Source of the DNA: Acephala macrosclerotiorum
Taxonomy: Eukaryota; Ascomycota; Leotiomycetes; Helotiales; Mollisiaceae
Assembly (NCBI GenBank): GCA_014904845.1
Contig: MU119218.1
Span: forward strand, 368,774 to 432,773
Reading direction: 5' to 3'
DNA: 64,000 nt
The position numbers and the translations under genes were made by a program. The notes below the pieces were generated by a model. It was given only the letters and a program-made list of their open reading frames with translations. It was not told where the DNA came from and ran no database searches. Positions 36,410 to 48,625 of the stretch are shown here, piece by piece; the stretch's first letter is position 1, and each line of letters starts with the position of its first letter.

Positions 36410-37672
36410 ATGCAGCAGCCTCCTGAGAGTATGCTTAAGATTTTCCCAGCTCCAAACTATGTAAATCCTGAGACTTGGGGAAATGGAAACATTGTCCTGA
36501 ACATCATTCATTTCACTCTTTTTTTATGGTTCACTGGTCTTCGGACCTTCACTCGAACGTCGCTGAATTAGGTTTTTGGTGCTGATGATGCCTGCATTCT
36601 GTTAGCTGTCGTGCGTCCCACCTGAGGACATGATGCTAGTTTGCTTTTACTGACCGTTACAGGTTCCAACTACTGTCTTCTTCGTTATCAGCATTCTTGC
36701 AGATGCCAAATATCTATGGATTCGATATGCATATGATATTCCTGTGGATACTGTGCCTACAGGACTTAAAACGGTTCTCGGCGCTCAGTTGACGTTTGCT
36801 CTTTCCTGCACCCTCACTAAGCTCTCGATGTTGATTCTTGTCCGGAGACTCCTATCCAGTTCGACCATCTTCTGGCGGCAAGTGACATTACTTAGCATCA
36901 TCATCGTAATAAAGCAAGGTAGCGTCTTTTGCATTACAGTAGTCTTTCAATGCAGGTTTGTCGCCCGATCTGTAGATATCCAATGCTGGTGGCTAACCTT
37001 CAAACTCCCAGGCCACCGCAGGACTACTGGAAAGTCACCAAAGACCCTCAACCCAATTGCATCAACCAAGCATCTTCTCTCCTGGTAGCAGGCATCATCA
37101 ACACCCTCACGGACTTCCTCGCAGGTACTCTACCCATCCGAACCGTCTGGTCTCTCTAGCTTCCGACGCGACAGGCTCTTATAGTTATGCTCCTCTTTAC
37201 CTTTGGCTTCATGTCCTATGGAGCGGGCATTGCTCGGACTTATTATATGTGGCAAGTAACTCAGACGTGGGATCGAACTTGGGCTGCCCTGTCTAGATTT
37301 CTAGCTCTATGTTGGAATGGTAAGCCTGATTTTGCATAACTTCCTGCTTCTGACGCCATACAGATCGCTGCTTCGATACCAGCCACCAAGTCATTCTTCA
37401 CGGCACATCTCCCACACCTTTTCGACTCCTCCACCTCACTCCAAGTCAAACACGTTTCCAAAGCACAAAAACGTCTCCAGAAACATCCGCGGATGGAGAT
37501 GGTTACTTTCCACGCGCACAGCGGCGAGGCGATATCATTCGAGAGGGCATTGAGGAGTGCAAGACGAGAGACGTTTGCTAGGGCCGAGAGCGACGGTGGA
37601 GAGAGCGATTATGACAGCGGCAGTCATATTGTCATCACACAGACCTTTGACTCGGAAAGAGGGACGTTTTGA
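36410..37672 (+). pseudogene. Rhodopsin-like (PTH11-type) seven-span membrane protein, broken
   Basis: The encoded text matches the fungal rhodopsin-domain/PTH11-like integral membrane family. There are hydrophobic spans (IVLNIIHFTLFLWF, LTFALSCTLTKLSMLILV, ALIVMLLFTFGF). There is a short conserved motif after span 1 (VFGADDACILLAV) and the typical QCR-P-x5-YW...PNCINQ loop. Introns at 36611-36662, 36956-37011 and about 37319-37365 still have good splice signals, and splicing the second restores that loop exactly. The gene is broken by in-frame TAG codons at 36569-36571 and 37157-37159 and by a frame change of one base at about 37305, just before the last span. The tail is Ser/Asp/Glu-rich and hydrophilic. 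In the intact family such proteins act as putative G-protein-coupled receptors. It may have been part of the neighbouring cluster or just an adjacent casualty. Confidence 0.7.
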
Positions 37673-38295
37673 TGGAGATACGTAGCAGGATCTGAGCTCA
37701 TTCAAAGATGCAAGGACATCTAGGTTGAGGTCTATGTCTGTACAATCCACAAGCTCTTATTCTCTCGTTTTCCTGCAGATATAACATCCGGGTCGTCCCG
37801 CTAGGAACACGAAAGGACCTAAAGAATCTACTTGAGAGGCAACTATGGTCACGTGATACAGAATGCCTCACCTTGACTCATGTCTGAGTAGAAGGATTGT
37901 TGGTGAGGATTTCTTTACCTCCCTCTGTGAAGTTTTCTTACTAGTATGCAAGTGGATATTAAGCACAACGCTTGCTTGGGGGCCTGGATGTCATGTAGTC
38001 ACGCGTAGTGTGTTCGGGGAGATTCGCCAAACTTTAGCGTGGTCCAGGGGCTCGCTTATCAGCTTCAGTCGTACAGCCTTGGAGTCAACGTTTGCCCTCG
38101 AACTCTGCAAGCTAGCATCACTATCAATCTTAGAGCTGCAACTATATTCTGAAAATTTTGCATTGCTCTCTACCATATGACTCACTTTCATCCTAGTAAA
38201 TTCATACTGTTCAACACTAGGGAGGAGACAGATCACTCTTTATTAGCTAGGAGTGAAGCGAACCCATAGATGGGGCTTGTAGTGCTATCGGTACA
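37673..38295. other. Intergenic region in the decayed cluster
   Basis: A 623-bp gap between convergent pseudogenes. No coding text recognised; no repeat seen. Confidence 0.45.
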
Positions 38296-39010
38296 TTAGA
38301 TAGTAATTGAGGTCTTAGCAACGTAGTTAATCAATGCGTGATTCTTCTCCATCATCCCTGTCAAAATGTCCGTCCCGTTCTCCACGGTGTCAGGTGAGCG
38401 AAAGGTATCGAACTTGAAATCGTGCCATTCCTTCGCGGACCACAATTTGCCCGTGGAGTCTTTGAATGGCACATCATCGTTCACGCGCAGGAAGTAAGCG
38501 ATGCTGTAACGGCCTCGTGCTGATGCTCGCGAATAGGAATCACGCGGTGCACAATAGAGGCGAGCTCCCCGTTCGAGGGGAAGCGCAGACTATCACCCAC
38601 GTTGATGACCGCGTGATTGGGACGAGGCCGCACGAACGCCCACCCGTTGGTATCAGTAGAGAGGACCTAGAGACCCCACTACTGAACAAGCAGGAAGGTG
38701 AGCGAGCCGATGTCCGTATGCTTGTTATGGCCAACACTGCCGTCCGTAGAGATGTCATGTTTGGGATATCTCAGGAGTGCTAAGTTGGTGAGCGTAGGCT
38801 TTGTGTCTGCATGATACGCCTCAAAGCGTGCAGAACCTTCGAGTCCCAACTCGTCGGAGAGCCTTTCAAGCATCATCATGGTGACTTCGTAGGCCTTGCG
38901 CGTGAAGAGAAAGAAGCCCGAGTGATCTTGGACCGCAGTCGATAGCTCGGCCTTCCCATTGAGGAATTCTCGTCGGAAGATCTGGAAATCGAGATTAGAT
39001 TGTCTGTTTA
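38296..39010 (-). pseudogene. 2-oxoglutarate/Fe(II)-dependent oxygenase, C-terminal half, broken
   Basis: This is the catalytic half of an isopenicillin-N-synthase-like dioxygenase. The iron ligands are visible: HTDIGSLTFLL supplies H and D, and LASIVHRVIP supplies the distal H. Two in-frame TAG codons (38679-38681 and 38667-38669) interrupt the strand right after the first ligand pair. A single-base frameshift at about 38511-38514 falls immediately before RYSIAYFLR, the RxS motif that binds 2-oxoglutarate. The C-terminal helix region to 38296 is readable. The N-terminal DIOX_N half is not seen: readable text stops near 39010, where an intron seems to end (CAG before the IFRREF text), and what lies further up is not recognisable. 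The enzyme would have hydroxylated or desaturated a small molecule, plausibly the cluster product. Confidence 0.75.
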
Positions 39011-39277
39011 TAAAGTGAATAGGAATACCGTGCCTTGAGAGACTCGTACCCGTCGACTGTTGCTGTCAGTTGAGAACCCGTATTCAGGTGATATTGGTGG
39101 AGAGTGCACTGAGACAGTGATCAATGTGGGTGTGAGGTCTCACGCTCGATCGAGCATCGGCTCATATGGATTGTCTCAGCTGGATTGGATGCACTAGTGA
39201 ATTCACTTTATTAAGGGAACATTCCCACTTAGCTAGATGGGCAGATTAGACATCACAATACCACTCCTTTTGCACTC

Positions 39278-40994
39278 TCAACTGATAGGAACGAAAGTGC
39301 CCATGTCAACGCCGTAGGTGAACAGTGTCACCCATGTACCGCCCGTACCAGGCGTGCGAGCGTTGACTTCAATCAGGAACGCATCTGGTTGGCTACCTGG
39401 GGTGGTTGTTGCACTACCACCAATGCTGCGGACGACGAGATCCATGGTGCCGTCACCGGTGTCTTGGTACTGCATGGATGAATTCTGCATCTGAGCCTCA
39501 ACATGGAACACGCCAGAGCTGAAGCCCAGTTGCAGAAGGCTGCGGTGCAAGGACGATTGAATTATCTCGACCTCCTTAGGGGGAAGTCGACTATTCGAGA
39601 TCAGAACAGTTTCGGCGAAGTTGTTAGCAAGCGTGGCACCGCTCGCGTCCCCTTGGCATGGAAAATTATCACACACCTCGAGGAAGAGGACTTTCCCGTC
39701 CCAGAGCACGAAGTTGGCGTCCGGCTCGGGACCATCGACGTACATTTCGAACAATATGCCATGTTCTGCCAAATCTTCACCGTCTTTATCGAGCATGTGT
39801 ACAGCCTAGCGCATGCTCGAGTCGTCGACCACTTTCCTGACGCCTTTGGACTTTGCGCCACGACATGGCTTGACGATCAAGGGGTATTGCAGAGCTTTGA
39901 ACGTCTCGGCGAGGACAGGATCGTCCAGTTGTTGTGCGGTGTCCAGGCGTACAACTTGGATGTTGGTTTGGTTGACCAACTTGCGCATTTTGTCCTTGAG
40001 GTGCGTCTGCAGCAGAACCTGCGCTGGTTCGGTAGGCAAACCCAGTATTTCTGCCGCTTCAGCGGCTGCGGTCACGTATGCATCAGAGAACGTGACGATG
40101 CCATCGATGTTTCTGCCTCTGACGGCATTAGCGATTTTCTGTGGCAGCTCCACCACGTTAGATATATCCACGGCAATGAAGTCTTCACGGAGATAGGCAA
40201 ACTCTTGGCCTTCAAGCCAATGTCCAGGTTCATCCAAGACAATCATTGATATACCGAGAGCTTTGGCCGCCTGGAAATATCCTCGAGAATCATACATGTC
40301 TTGCTTCGAGCTGTACATGGGACGGCCAGCTACGACAGCTAGCGTGCGAGCGATTGGTTTGGTCGGAAGGATCCAATCGAAAGATAACCGCATTTCCAGA
40401 TCATTCTGCAGTAGCTTCAGAATGTCGTGTTGGAGTGATTGTTGTTTCGAAAGTAGTGCAGCTGGGGAGGATAGTAGTAAAGGCAGCAGAGTACTCTTGT
40501 CGCAAGTTGGGAACGAAATAACCTTGTCGAAAAATTCCGAGTGCCGCATTCTCACATCGAGTATATCGCTCCTGCACAGATATCCATCACGCGGGGCCAA
40601 TATCACCTTTGCTGCTACCTCTGTCTTGTTGGTCAGCCCCCGACATGCACCGTATGTGCAACGAACGAGAGTTTCGAGGTTGGTACCACTAGCGTTAGGT
40701 ATTTTGAGACGCTCCTCTGCGACCGCCCCATTGGCCAATGTGGGAAGGACGCTGAGCAGCAGGTCAAGACTGTGAAAGTATGGTGACGAGGCTCCATCTC
40801 CTGGAAGCGTGGAGGTCCTCTAACGACAGAAAACTTTGACTGGATCTACTCATCACCAGGCGATCAGTATACACGGGCGGCCTTATGAGGATCAAGGGAT
40901 GTTCACCTTGGCCATCGCAGATTTTGACTAGGAAGACCTCGGAGACAAAATCCTCATCTCCGTTGATGTTTATTGTCAAGTCTACTGATCCCAT
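39278..40994 (-). pseudogene. ATP-grasp ligase, broken
   Basis: An ATP-grasp enzyme (carbamoyl-phosphate-synthase-like fold), the family that joins a carboxylate to an amine or thiol using ATP. A pre-ATP-grasp region is at 40738-40100. The nucleotide-binding strand with its lysine is PLIVKPCRGAKSKGV near 39850. The metal-binding E-x-N motif is in FLIEVNARTPGTGG near 39350. One in-frame TAG (39806-39808) cuts the protein between these halves; text before and after it is in the same frame and clearly continuous. At the 5' end, an ATG-started frame (40994 to about 40800, MGSVDLTININ...) and the main frame are out of register near 40790. No intron is obvious there, so this is probably a second lesion. 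The gene is divergent from the dehydrogenase, sharing the 40995-41829 upstream region. Confidence 0.75.
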
Positions 40995-41829
40995 GACTAG
41001 TGCTGGTTGGGAAATAAAGTACTTTTATGATTCCAACAAGAAGTCTTCACAACAAGTTATTCCCCAAAGGAGGGAGATGAGCAATTCAAAGTTGTTTCAA
41101 CTCACACGCTCTCTTCTTGTGGAGCGAGATCATCGTCACTGGAGCTGGCACCGGCCGGCTTGTTGACAGTCTTCCTCTTTAGCATCCTGTACACTCGGAA
41201 CAAGACACGATGTGTTGTGTTACCGGACAGTCGATGCTGACTTAACAACGCATGGTCATAGCTTCTTGTACTACCTCAACTGGCAAGAAACGAGCTCAGA
41301 TCCTTCCTGTTTACAGGTCATTTGTTCCAATTGCTAGGGAAAGACTTACTGCGTAGGCCACAGCGGACATGCGGCCCCGTGAGACGCTTATTTCCTTGGC
41401 CAAAGGGACGTCTCGGTTTCAAGTGCCAGCCACATTCAACCCTTCGCTGAATAACCAATTTACGGCGATCTACATAGATGGTAGGGATGTCTGACGTGCA
41501 TATGCAGGCTCTTGGCAGTTTGGCTGACAGCGTCCTGTTAGCTCAACAGTCACATATGTGGCTGACTCTGCATCACCGAGACGGGTCGTACCGCCCGAGG
41601 ATATATGCATGGCAAGTCTGTGGCTGACTGCAGGTCATTATGCATAAAAAATTGCGAACCCGAAGCCGTGAGATCGGGTGTCGTCTGGTGGTATAAGCTA
41701 ATCAGCCGATGGATGATGTATTTGTAGGCTTGTGGTTTTGCCCCTTTTTTGATTGCGGAGAGTCTCCTATGCTCTATTTTCCGATAGTCTCTACGAGCAT
41801 TTGCGCTCATCTGCACTCATCACAACACC
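40995..41829. promoter_or_regulatory. Divergent upstream region of the ATP-grasp and SDR pseudogenes
   Basis: An 835-bp divergent intergenic region. It holds the 10-mer AGCCGGCCGG (as its complement at 41151-41160). It also holds three copies of a GGCTGAC core (41521-41528, 41557-41566, 41619-41628), two of them as the full TGTGGCTGAC. The same two words recur upstream of the polyketide synthase at 48626-48841, which suggests both regions answered to one cluster regulator. The sites are read directly; the regulatory role is inference. Confidence 0.5.
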
Positions 41830-42385
41830 ATGGTCTTCCTTCTTGCTCGTCGCTTACGCGACAAGATCTGGCCGGAGCCTCTGGCCCTACTAACGTCTTT
41901 CGAGGGGCAGACGGTCCTTGTCACAGGAGCAACGGCTGGTCTCGGTCTGGCCGCAGCAATTCATTTCGCAATCCTGGGAGCAACAGTAATCATGACGTCG
42001 CGGAGTTTGTCCTCTGGCAAGTCTGCCAAGAATCACGTTGAACAACGCGCGGTATCGTTGGGCAAGGAAAGATTCATGTCATGGAGCTGGACATGAGTCA
42101 GTACTCTTCGTGCGAATCATTCGTCAATGACTTGAAGCAAAGCGAGGTGGCTCACACTGGCCTCGACGTTGCTGTTCTGAACGCTGGTATCATCAACGTT
42201 GACCTTGTGCGGAGTCCTGAGGGCTGGTACATCTTGCCTTTCATCTTTTCACACTGAAACCCTTTCTCATGCGTTATAATAGGGAGCAAACGATATAAGC
42301 GAACACTCTGAGCACTACCCTACTGGGACTACTTCTTTTGCATTGGATGAGGCAAAAGTCTAAGGATGCAAGAAAAACACCACAT
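41830..42385 (+). pseudogene. Short-chain dehydrogenase/reductase, truncated
   Basis: The N-terminal two thirds of a fungal SDR (NAD(P)-dependent oxidoreductase). The ATG at 41830 starts MVFLLARRLRDKIWPE. The cofactor motif TGATAGLG follows at ~40, and the NAG motif (VAVLNAGIINVDLV) is present. It is broken by a one-base frameshift at about 42065-42070 and by an in-frame TAA at 42296-42298 right after a still well-formed intron (42227-42282). The frame then runs to about 42385 (LLGLLLLHWMRQ...KTPH), where it meets the truncated end of the polyketide synthase on the opposite strand. The catalytic SxnYxxxK half is missing. Confidence 0.78.
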
Positions 42386-45300
42386 GGTTCCCCATCTCGC
42401 GACACACTTCCAGGTCGCGTGCAGAAGCTCTCCGGCAAGGGAGTTCAATACAACGTCAACACCTTTTCCGCCAGTCTCGCGCAGCAGGTCATCCATGAAG
42501 GAGGTGTTCCTGGAGTTGAAAATTCGGTCCCTTGAAATGCCGAAAGTATCCATCAAATATTGCGCCTTCTTCTCGCTGCTTACGGTGGTGAAGATCTCGG
42601 CTTCTAGCATACGGGCTACCTGGATGGCAGCCAGTCCCACACCGCTGGCACCGCTGTGAATAAGGACAGTCTACACGATGGTTAGTGTGGCGTAAAAACC
42701 TAATGTATAGGCGTGTAGTGCTTGCCTGGCCTTTGGAGAGATGTGCCAAGTCGATAAGACCGTAGACGGCGGTCATGAAGACAAGGGGGATACAAGCACC
42801 TTCGACAAAGCTGATATCGCCTGGGAGCTTCTCGTAGTGGACTTCTCGGCCCGTAGCCGCTGTTGTGAATATATTGGAGCCTACGACGACGGCACGGTCG
42901 CCGACTTGGAGTTTGGTCACCTTTGGTCCAACTCGGCGGACGATCCCAGATGCTTCGTAGCCGAACGTGGGATCGTGGCATCCTGGGATAATTTGCATGC
43001 CCACTAGGACGTTCTGATGGTGGGGTTGTTAGTAATTCTTGTTGGATTAGGTGGTATGGAGGTGAACGGCCCGGAAATTCAAACCAACAGCATGCACTTT
43101 GAGTCCAACCTCATCGTCCTTTGGAGCAGTAGCAGAATTTGTCGACCAGGTCAGCGTGTTGAGGCGTCCTGGATGAGACTGGGTCACGACGGCCTCATCG
43201 GATGCACGCGAAACTAGAAGCTCCTGGTCGAGAGAAAAGGGAAAGACGCGGTTGACAAGAGTCTAGCCGTTGTGGGTGGCATATTCGTAATCAGGGCCCA
43301 GAGCACCATCTTCTTCTCTAGTCTGAAACTTGCCCAGAATGTCAGCTAGAGCAATAGCTCTAGCCGAAGAAACGATCTTCTCCGTCTCCAACGTAGCAAT
43401 GCCGAGGGCCATCTCTGATCGGAGGGTTCGAATCAAGCCAATGACTTGAGCATATCTAGGGTCGGTGCAGCCAACACTGGAGAGTCGCGTGATCCAGAGA
43501 AGGCCAGCGTTTCCGATTTCGTTGAAGAACGATTTGAATTCTGCAAGCCTAACCGAGTCGATGTTTTCAAAGAATGGCTGCTCTTCTTCAAGAAATGCGA
43601 GAACGTCCTGACCCTGTGGTGGTGCCTGCGCCAGTGAACAGCGGTCGATCTGATAGCCCCGAGCTTCGAGCTCCTGAATGATCAGACTTGGCTCAGCCGT
43701 CTTGCCATCGGACAGCAGAGTGACCCGCTTGATCGGCGTATTAGGTTGGCGGAGCCTTGCTACCAGAACATTGTTGGTCCAATGCTCCGAGTCTGGATCA
43801 ACGTGATCCACGTCTGCAAAATCAGCCACCGCCAGCTCCTCGTGCCATCTCCAGAGGCCGAGAGAGGGCTCGTCGACTCGGTTCAAATCCTCACTATGGG
43901 ACCACCAGTCTGGCAATGTGCCCAGAGCAAATTTGGCCCATGGCAAATCAGGTCGTGGTTCCTCTAAGAGTAATCTGCCACGAGGACTCAGTAGTCCGTG
44001 AAGATTCCGTAAACTCTCTTGGGCATTGGTGGATTTGCTGATTGCGTTTGCCGCGATGATGAGATCAAACCGACGTCCCTCTAAGCCCTGATCTGCGATG
44101 CTTCCGCTCACATCCAGGACAGTGAACTCAATGTTGGGGACATTTCCAAGGCGTTCTTTTGCTGTCTCCAACAGGCCTGATGACGCATCCGCAACGACGT
44201 ACCGTGAATACAGAGGCTGTCCACCAGCATGGGTGGAGCTGCTCACGATTTTCAACGTCTTCTCGCTAAGCCCTGCGCCGACCTCGAGGACTCTGAGATT
44301 GGGCTTGCTGTGAGCGATGTACCGAAGATATTCAGAGTCGTTCTGTTCCCGTAGGAACTCTGTCAAGCTGTCCAGGCTGCTAGCAGTCGTCAGAATCTCC
44401 CATCCGGTCTTTTCTCCTTTGAGCGGAGCTTCAATGTTGCTGGAAACGGCAGCAATGGCTGTTGCTGCGCGTCCGGCAGATGTTTCCTGAAGTTTCCCGA
44501 CCAGCGACTCGATGCCTTGAGTCAATGTAGCAGCATGTGATTCGCCAGGGTCTGAGGGCGCCTGCTAGATGAGCCATTCCTTATACTTGATCAAGTGAGG
44601 CGTCTGTACTTCTATGCCCTTCGTAGTAGCGCTGGCGAGAGCAATGGCCGACTGCACTAGCTCAGTGAGCAGGGGCAAGAATGTTTCGTGACCCGGAAGT
44701 GGCTTGATGAGCTCGCTGATGTTCTTCTTGAAGTCAACATGAGGCACCCACTCACTTCGAGCTGTGATCGGGGTGCTGCTCTTCTCCGATTCGTCAGCAT
44801 CTTCAAAAATCGAGGCATGGGCACCGGCAATTCGCAAGACAGTCTTCCCGTCTGCAGTCAAGGAGCCTTCGGTAACACAACCCGCCCCGGTGGGCTCGGC
44901 TGTGCTAGAAAGTTCGAGCCGAGCCGCAGCAGAGCGGAAGATGATCAGCGACTCGACTCTCGAAGCGACCGAGCGCCGATAGGCACGACCGATACCGTCA
45001 CTGAATGCGCAGCACATCAACTGGAACCAAGTGTCCAAGACGGCAGGATGCAGATGGTATTGCGCCTCGTCCCCCCATCCGCTGTTTCGCATGCTAGCCG
45101 TAGCTCGATGGGGCCAGCCCGTGGACGCCCTGATCTGGTCCATTCCGGCGAAACTGGGTCCGTAATGAAGACCTTCGCGCCGCACTGATTCGTACCACCG
45201 CAGGCTGTCAACCTTGCGTGGAAGCTCCTCTCGTTCCTTGGTTTCTCCTGGAACTGTTTCGGATGCTGGTTCTCCTCGGACCTGGCCTGAACAATGCTTT

Positions 45301-47891
45301 GTCCAGACATGGCCATTATGCGAGGAGATATTGAGCTCCCACCATTCGCTGTTCAGACTGTCGGTCAAGCGGTGGCGGCGCAGGGTGGTAACGACTTCGG
45401 TAGGTGTCTCCTCCTCGAGTATCAAGACAGCGTGTGCTGCCAAGCCCCCGAAGCTGACACCATCTTCGATCCCACTTACTTGGTGTGCAGCTTCGCCCGC
45501 CATTGATACATAGGCTGAAAAGGGGAAGACGATAGCGTCGCCGATTTTGTGATCGACGACCCACGGTGTAGTTCCCACAGAGAGGAAATTGCGTCATACC
45601 GGTTCGAGATCCGTGCTCTCCGGCAGCTTTGCACCCAGCAGAGGATGTTCCAAGTATTCCCGTCCTCGCCACTCCCTGGCTACCCGGCTCTCGAACCATA
45701 ATCTTCGTGTGTGGTCCCAGGTATAACGAGGCAAATCCGGGACGACAGAGCCCTTGGACATAAGAGACCCGAAGTCCACGTCCATATGGAATGTGTAGAG
45801 CTTCCCAATCGCTTGTAGCAGGTTCTCCACACTGTTTTTTCGTCGTAACAGGGAGGCTACATACGAGGCCTTGCTCGACTCGGATGCCAGGATTTGGCGC
45901 AAGGGACCTGCGAGTGCTGAATGCGGCCCGAGCCCCAGGAACAATTCGTTCTTGAACTGCTTTGACTGGAGTATTTCGGTCACAGCTGATCTGAAGAGCA
46001 CTGGGCGCTCTAGATTAGATTGCCAGTACTTCGGTCCGAGTTGGTCACCCTTCGTGCTCCCTAGTAGACGACCTCTCACGGTAGAGAAAAAAGGAATCGA
46101 AGGCGCCTTCCCCACAACTCCAGAATCAGTCATGGCTTGATAATAGTTTTTCCCAAGGGCCAGCATGTGGTGAGAGTGGTAGGCCTTTTCCACCTTCAAC
46201 GTTGTCGCGGATATGTCTGGGTGGGATTGTTTGAGATCAGCCACCACATCTTCCAACTTGTCCGCATCCCCAGAGAGAGTTACACTACTTGGTGAGTTGT
46301 CACAGGCCGCAACTACTCCGGGAGCCAAGAACTTCTGCACTTGGTCCCAGCCCATGCCCACTGCAGCCATCCCTCCACGCTGCGTCTGTCCCTTAGTGGT
46401 GGCTCCGCGAAGGAAAGCAACGGAATGGCTGCTTCCGCTGTAAGGGCCCCTGCAGTGTAAGCCGCTGCAATTTCGCCACTGGAATGACCCACGACCGCGG
46501 CTGGCGTAATGCCGACAAAGGCAAGTGTATCAACAAGCCCGAGTTGAAGAGCCGTGCAAAGGGGCTGCGAGAACTCGGCCTCGTACACTCGGCTAGTTCT
46601 AGTCGGCTTCAGAAGCTCCTCTTCCAACGACCAATTTGCGCCAAGGCCTTCCTCGCCGAAAACGGCAGCGATAGCTTCAGCCTCGATAGGGTCGCCAGTA
46701 GATGTCCCTGTTCCGTGGCACTCAAATAGCCCCGTCTTGACGAAATCCGAGATGCCCGCAACCTCGTACGTCCGCCTGATCAAGGCCTCCTGAGCAGTCG
46801 CGCTTGGCGTGGTCAAGGGGTTCGTGTGGCCATCAAAGTTGGAGGCACTTTCCGTGGTGACGGATCTGATAGGGTTGCCATCACGAAGCGCGGCGCTCAA
46901 CGACTTGACATAGATTGAAACGATGGCTTCGCCGCGGGCATACCCGTTTGCTTCAGCCGAGAAGGCCTTGCATGACCCATCAGGGCTCAAGACACCTTGA
47001 CTTGACAACTTCGCGCTCAAATCGGGGGCTAGGATTAGATTGACACCACCGACGATAGCCGATTCGCAGTCGCCTTTGGCAATAGCCATGCAAGCCTCGT
47101 TGAGACCAACCAAGGCCGACGAGCATGCCGTACGAATTGTTATGCTGTGAAAAAATCCAGTCAGCACCGGACATCGTCAAGTGTAAAGTCATGTACATAC
47201 CTAGGCCCGCGCAAGTCCATCTCATGAGATACGCGCTCCGAGAGCATAAAATCGTGCGAACCAACGACTGCGTGACGGCCATGTCTCGTTTCATCGCGGT
47301 TCAAGAGCTCGTACCAATCCTGAGTGAAAGACCCTACGTAAACACCGATATTGGTGCCTTTCCAACCCACTTCGCCAGCGTCGTCCAGAGACTCTCGTGC
47401 AACTTCGAGCATCATTCTCTGCTGCGGATCCAGCCATTCAACTTCGCTCCGAGACATGGAGAACATGGATGTATCCAGTCCCGCGAGATCGGTAGATTCA
47501 TCGAGGAAGTACCCGTATTCCGTGTTGATTGTCCCGGCTCTTTTGGCGGACGAGTACCATCCATCGATATTGAATCGATTTTTCGGGGTCCGAATTCGCC
47601 CGTCTCGTCCGTCGAGGAGAAAGTCCCATAGCTCTGGAGGAGAGTGAACTCCTCCTGGGAGGCGGCAAGCCATTCCGCAGATGGCAATAGGCTCGAATGC
47701 GCGACTGTTATTTCTTGACTTGATGTGTGGCCCATCGGACCCGTTTGTATGGCCATTGGCACCATTGGCGCTGGATCTGTTGGCATGGCCATTTGTCCCA
47801 ATGGCACCAGACCCATTCGTATCGTATGGTAATTGGTACCATTGGTGCTGAATCCGTTCGTATTGCCATTGGTGTCGTTAAATTCGACCAT
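42386..47891 (-). pseudogene. Highly reducing type I polyketide synthase, multiply broken
   Basis: Domains in order from 47891: a TNG-rich leader; KS (GMACRLPGGVHSPPELWDFL; active-site TACSSA after an intact intron at 47206; HGTGT motif); AT (GHSSGE motif); DH (histidine in PWVVDHKIGD, aspartate in HLHPAVLD); an SAM methyltransferase (LRVLEVGAG); and ER (PGCHDPTFGYEASGIV through HSGASGVGLAAIQVA). Lesions are a frameshift at ~47822 in the leader, an in-frame deletion joining KS to AT near 46660, and a frameshift at ~46408. In-frame stops are TGA 45594-45596, TAG 44565-44567 and TAG 43263-43265. A damaged donor (GC) lies before the ER start at ~43070. The 3' end is missing: KR and ACP are absent and the ER stops after TWKCVA. 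The intact family makes reduced polyketide chains; without ACP this copy cannot work. Confidence 0.9.
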
Positions 47892-48036
47892 CTTGCTCAA
47901 GCGGGGGGCAGGAGGTGAATGCTGAAAGAAGGTAGGAGATCAGATGTCGACCAAAGTCGAGGTCTTGAAGAGACTGCCCCTTATGCAGTTTGAAGATTAT
48001 GGAGGTGAAAGGACTTCATGGATATCCCGAGATTCG

Positions 48037-48371
48037 CTAAAGACTCTTCGCCTTCACGATTGCGACAGAGATGCCTCCTCTTTCGTGAATAGCCATGTTA
48101 TATAATGGATCATACTCTATTATATAGCATCGAGAAGCCTTACCGAGCACAGTATCAGGTACCACATCATGTAGACCGCCAGGAACGATGGTCTGGATCA
48201 ACGATGAGTTCACGATGCCGTACAAACGGTTGAAAGTATCCCGACGAGCGGACTTCGAGGCTGACTGGAGCTGACTATCAAAACAGGGGATGCGAAGGAG
48301 GCCATGGGCGTCATTCTTGGTCTCGTAAGACGCAAGTTTCTCCAAGGTCGAATCATTGGAGCTGAAAATAA
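48037..48371 (-). other. Coding-like segment upstream of the PKS, unrecognised
   Basis: A 102-codon frame with protein-like composition (LHDVVPDTVLGKASRCYIIE and so on), preceded by a possible intron acceptor (TTTTCAG at about 48363). It lies on the PKS strand, 146 bp from its start, in the zone where the PKS promoter is expected. It could be the 3' exon of another broken gene. I do not recognise a family. Confidence 0.3.
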
Positions 48372-48463
48372 CGATTCGTCAGTCCTAGAATGATAGGGCC
48401 TCAATAGCATATTGTAAGCCATCGATCACAGTGCGTACTGTTACATGTACGGACGTGTCTGAG

Positions 48464-48583
48464 CTACGAAGGCGCGGTTTTAAAGTATTGAGCCATGGTC
48501 CGAGCTTTCCTCTCCCAAATACTTGATTTTTGGCAGGGAAAATCACGTGCATAGCTCATTACTTTAAAACCGCGCCTTCGTAG
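48464..48583. mobile_element. 120-bp perfect-arm inverted-repeat element
   Basis: The 24 bp at 48464-48487 (beginning CTACGAAGGCGCGG) are repeated exactly in inverted orientation at 48560-48583. The match continues inward for about ten more bases with two mismatches. The arms contain TA two bases from each outer edge (48465-48466 and 48581-48582), so a TA-duplicating miniature element of 114 bp is one reading. A strong transcribed hairpin is the other. The perfect arms mean it is young compared with the surrounding decay. Confidence 0.6.
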
Positions 48584-48625
48584 AAATTTTGGGAGCTGAC
48601 AATCCTGGTGGCAGAAAAAGGCGGT

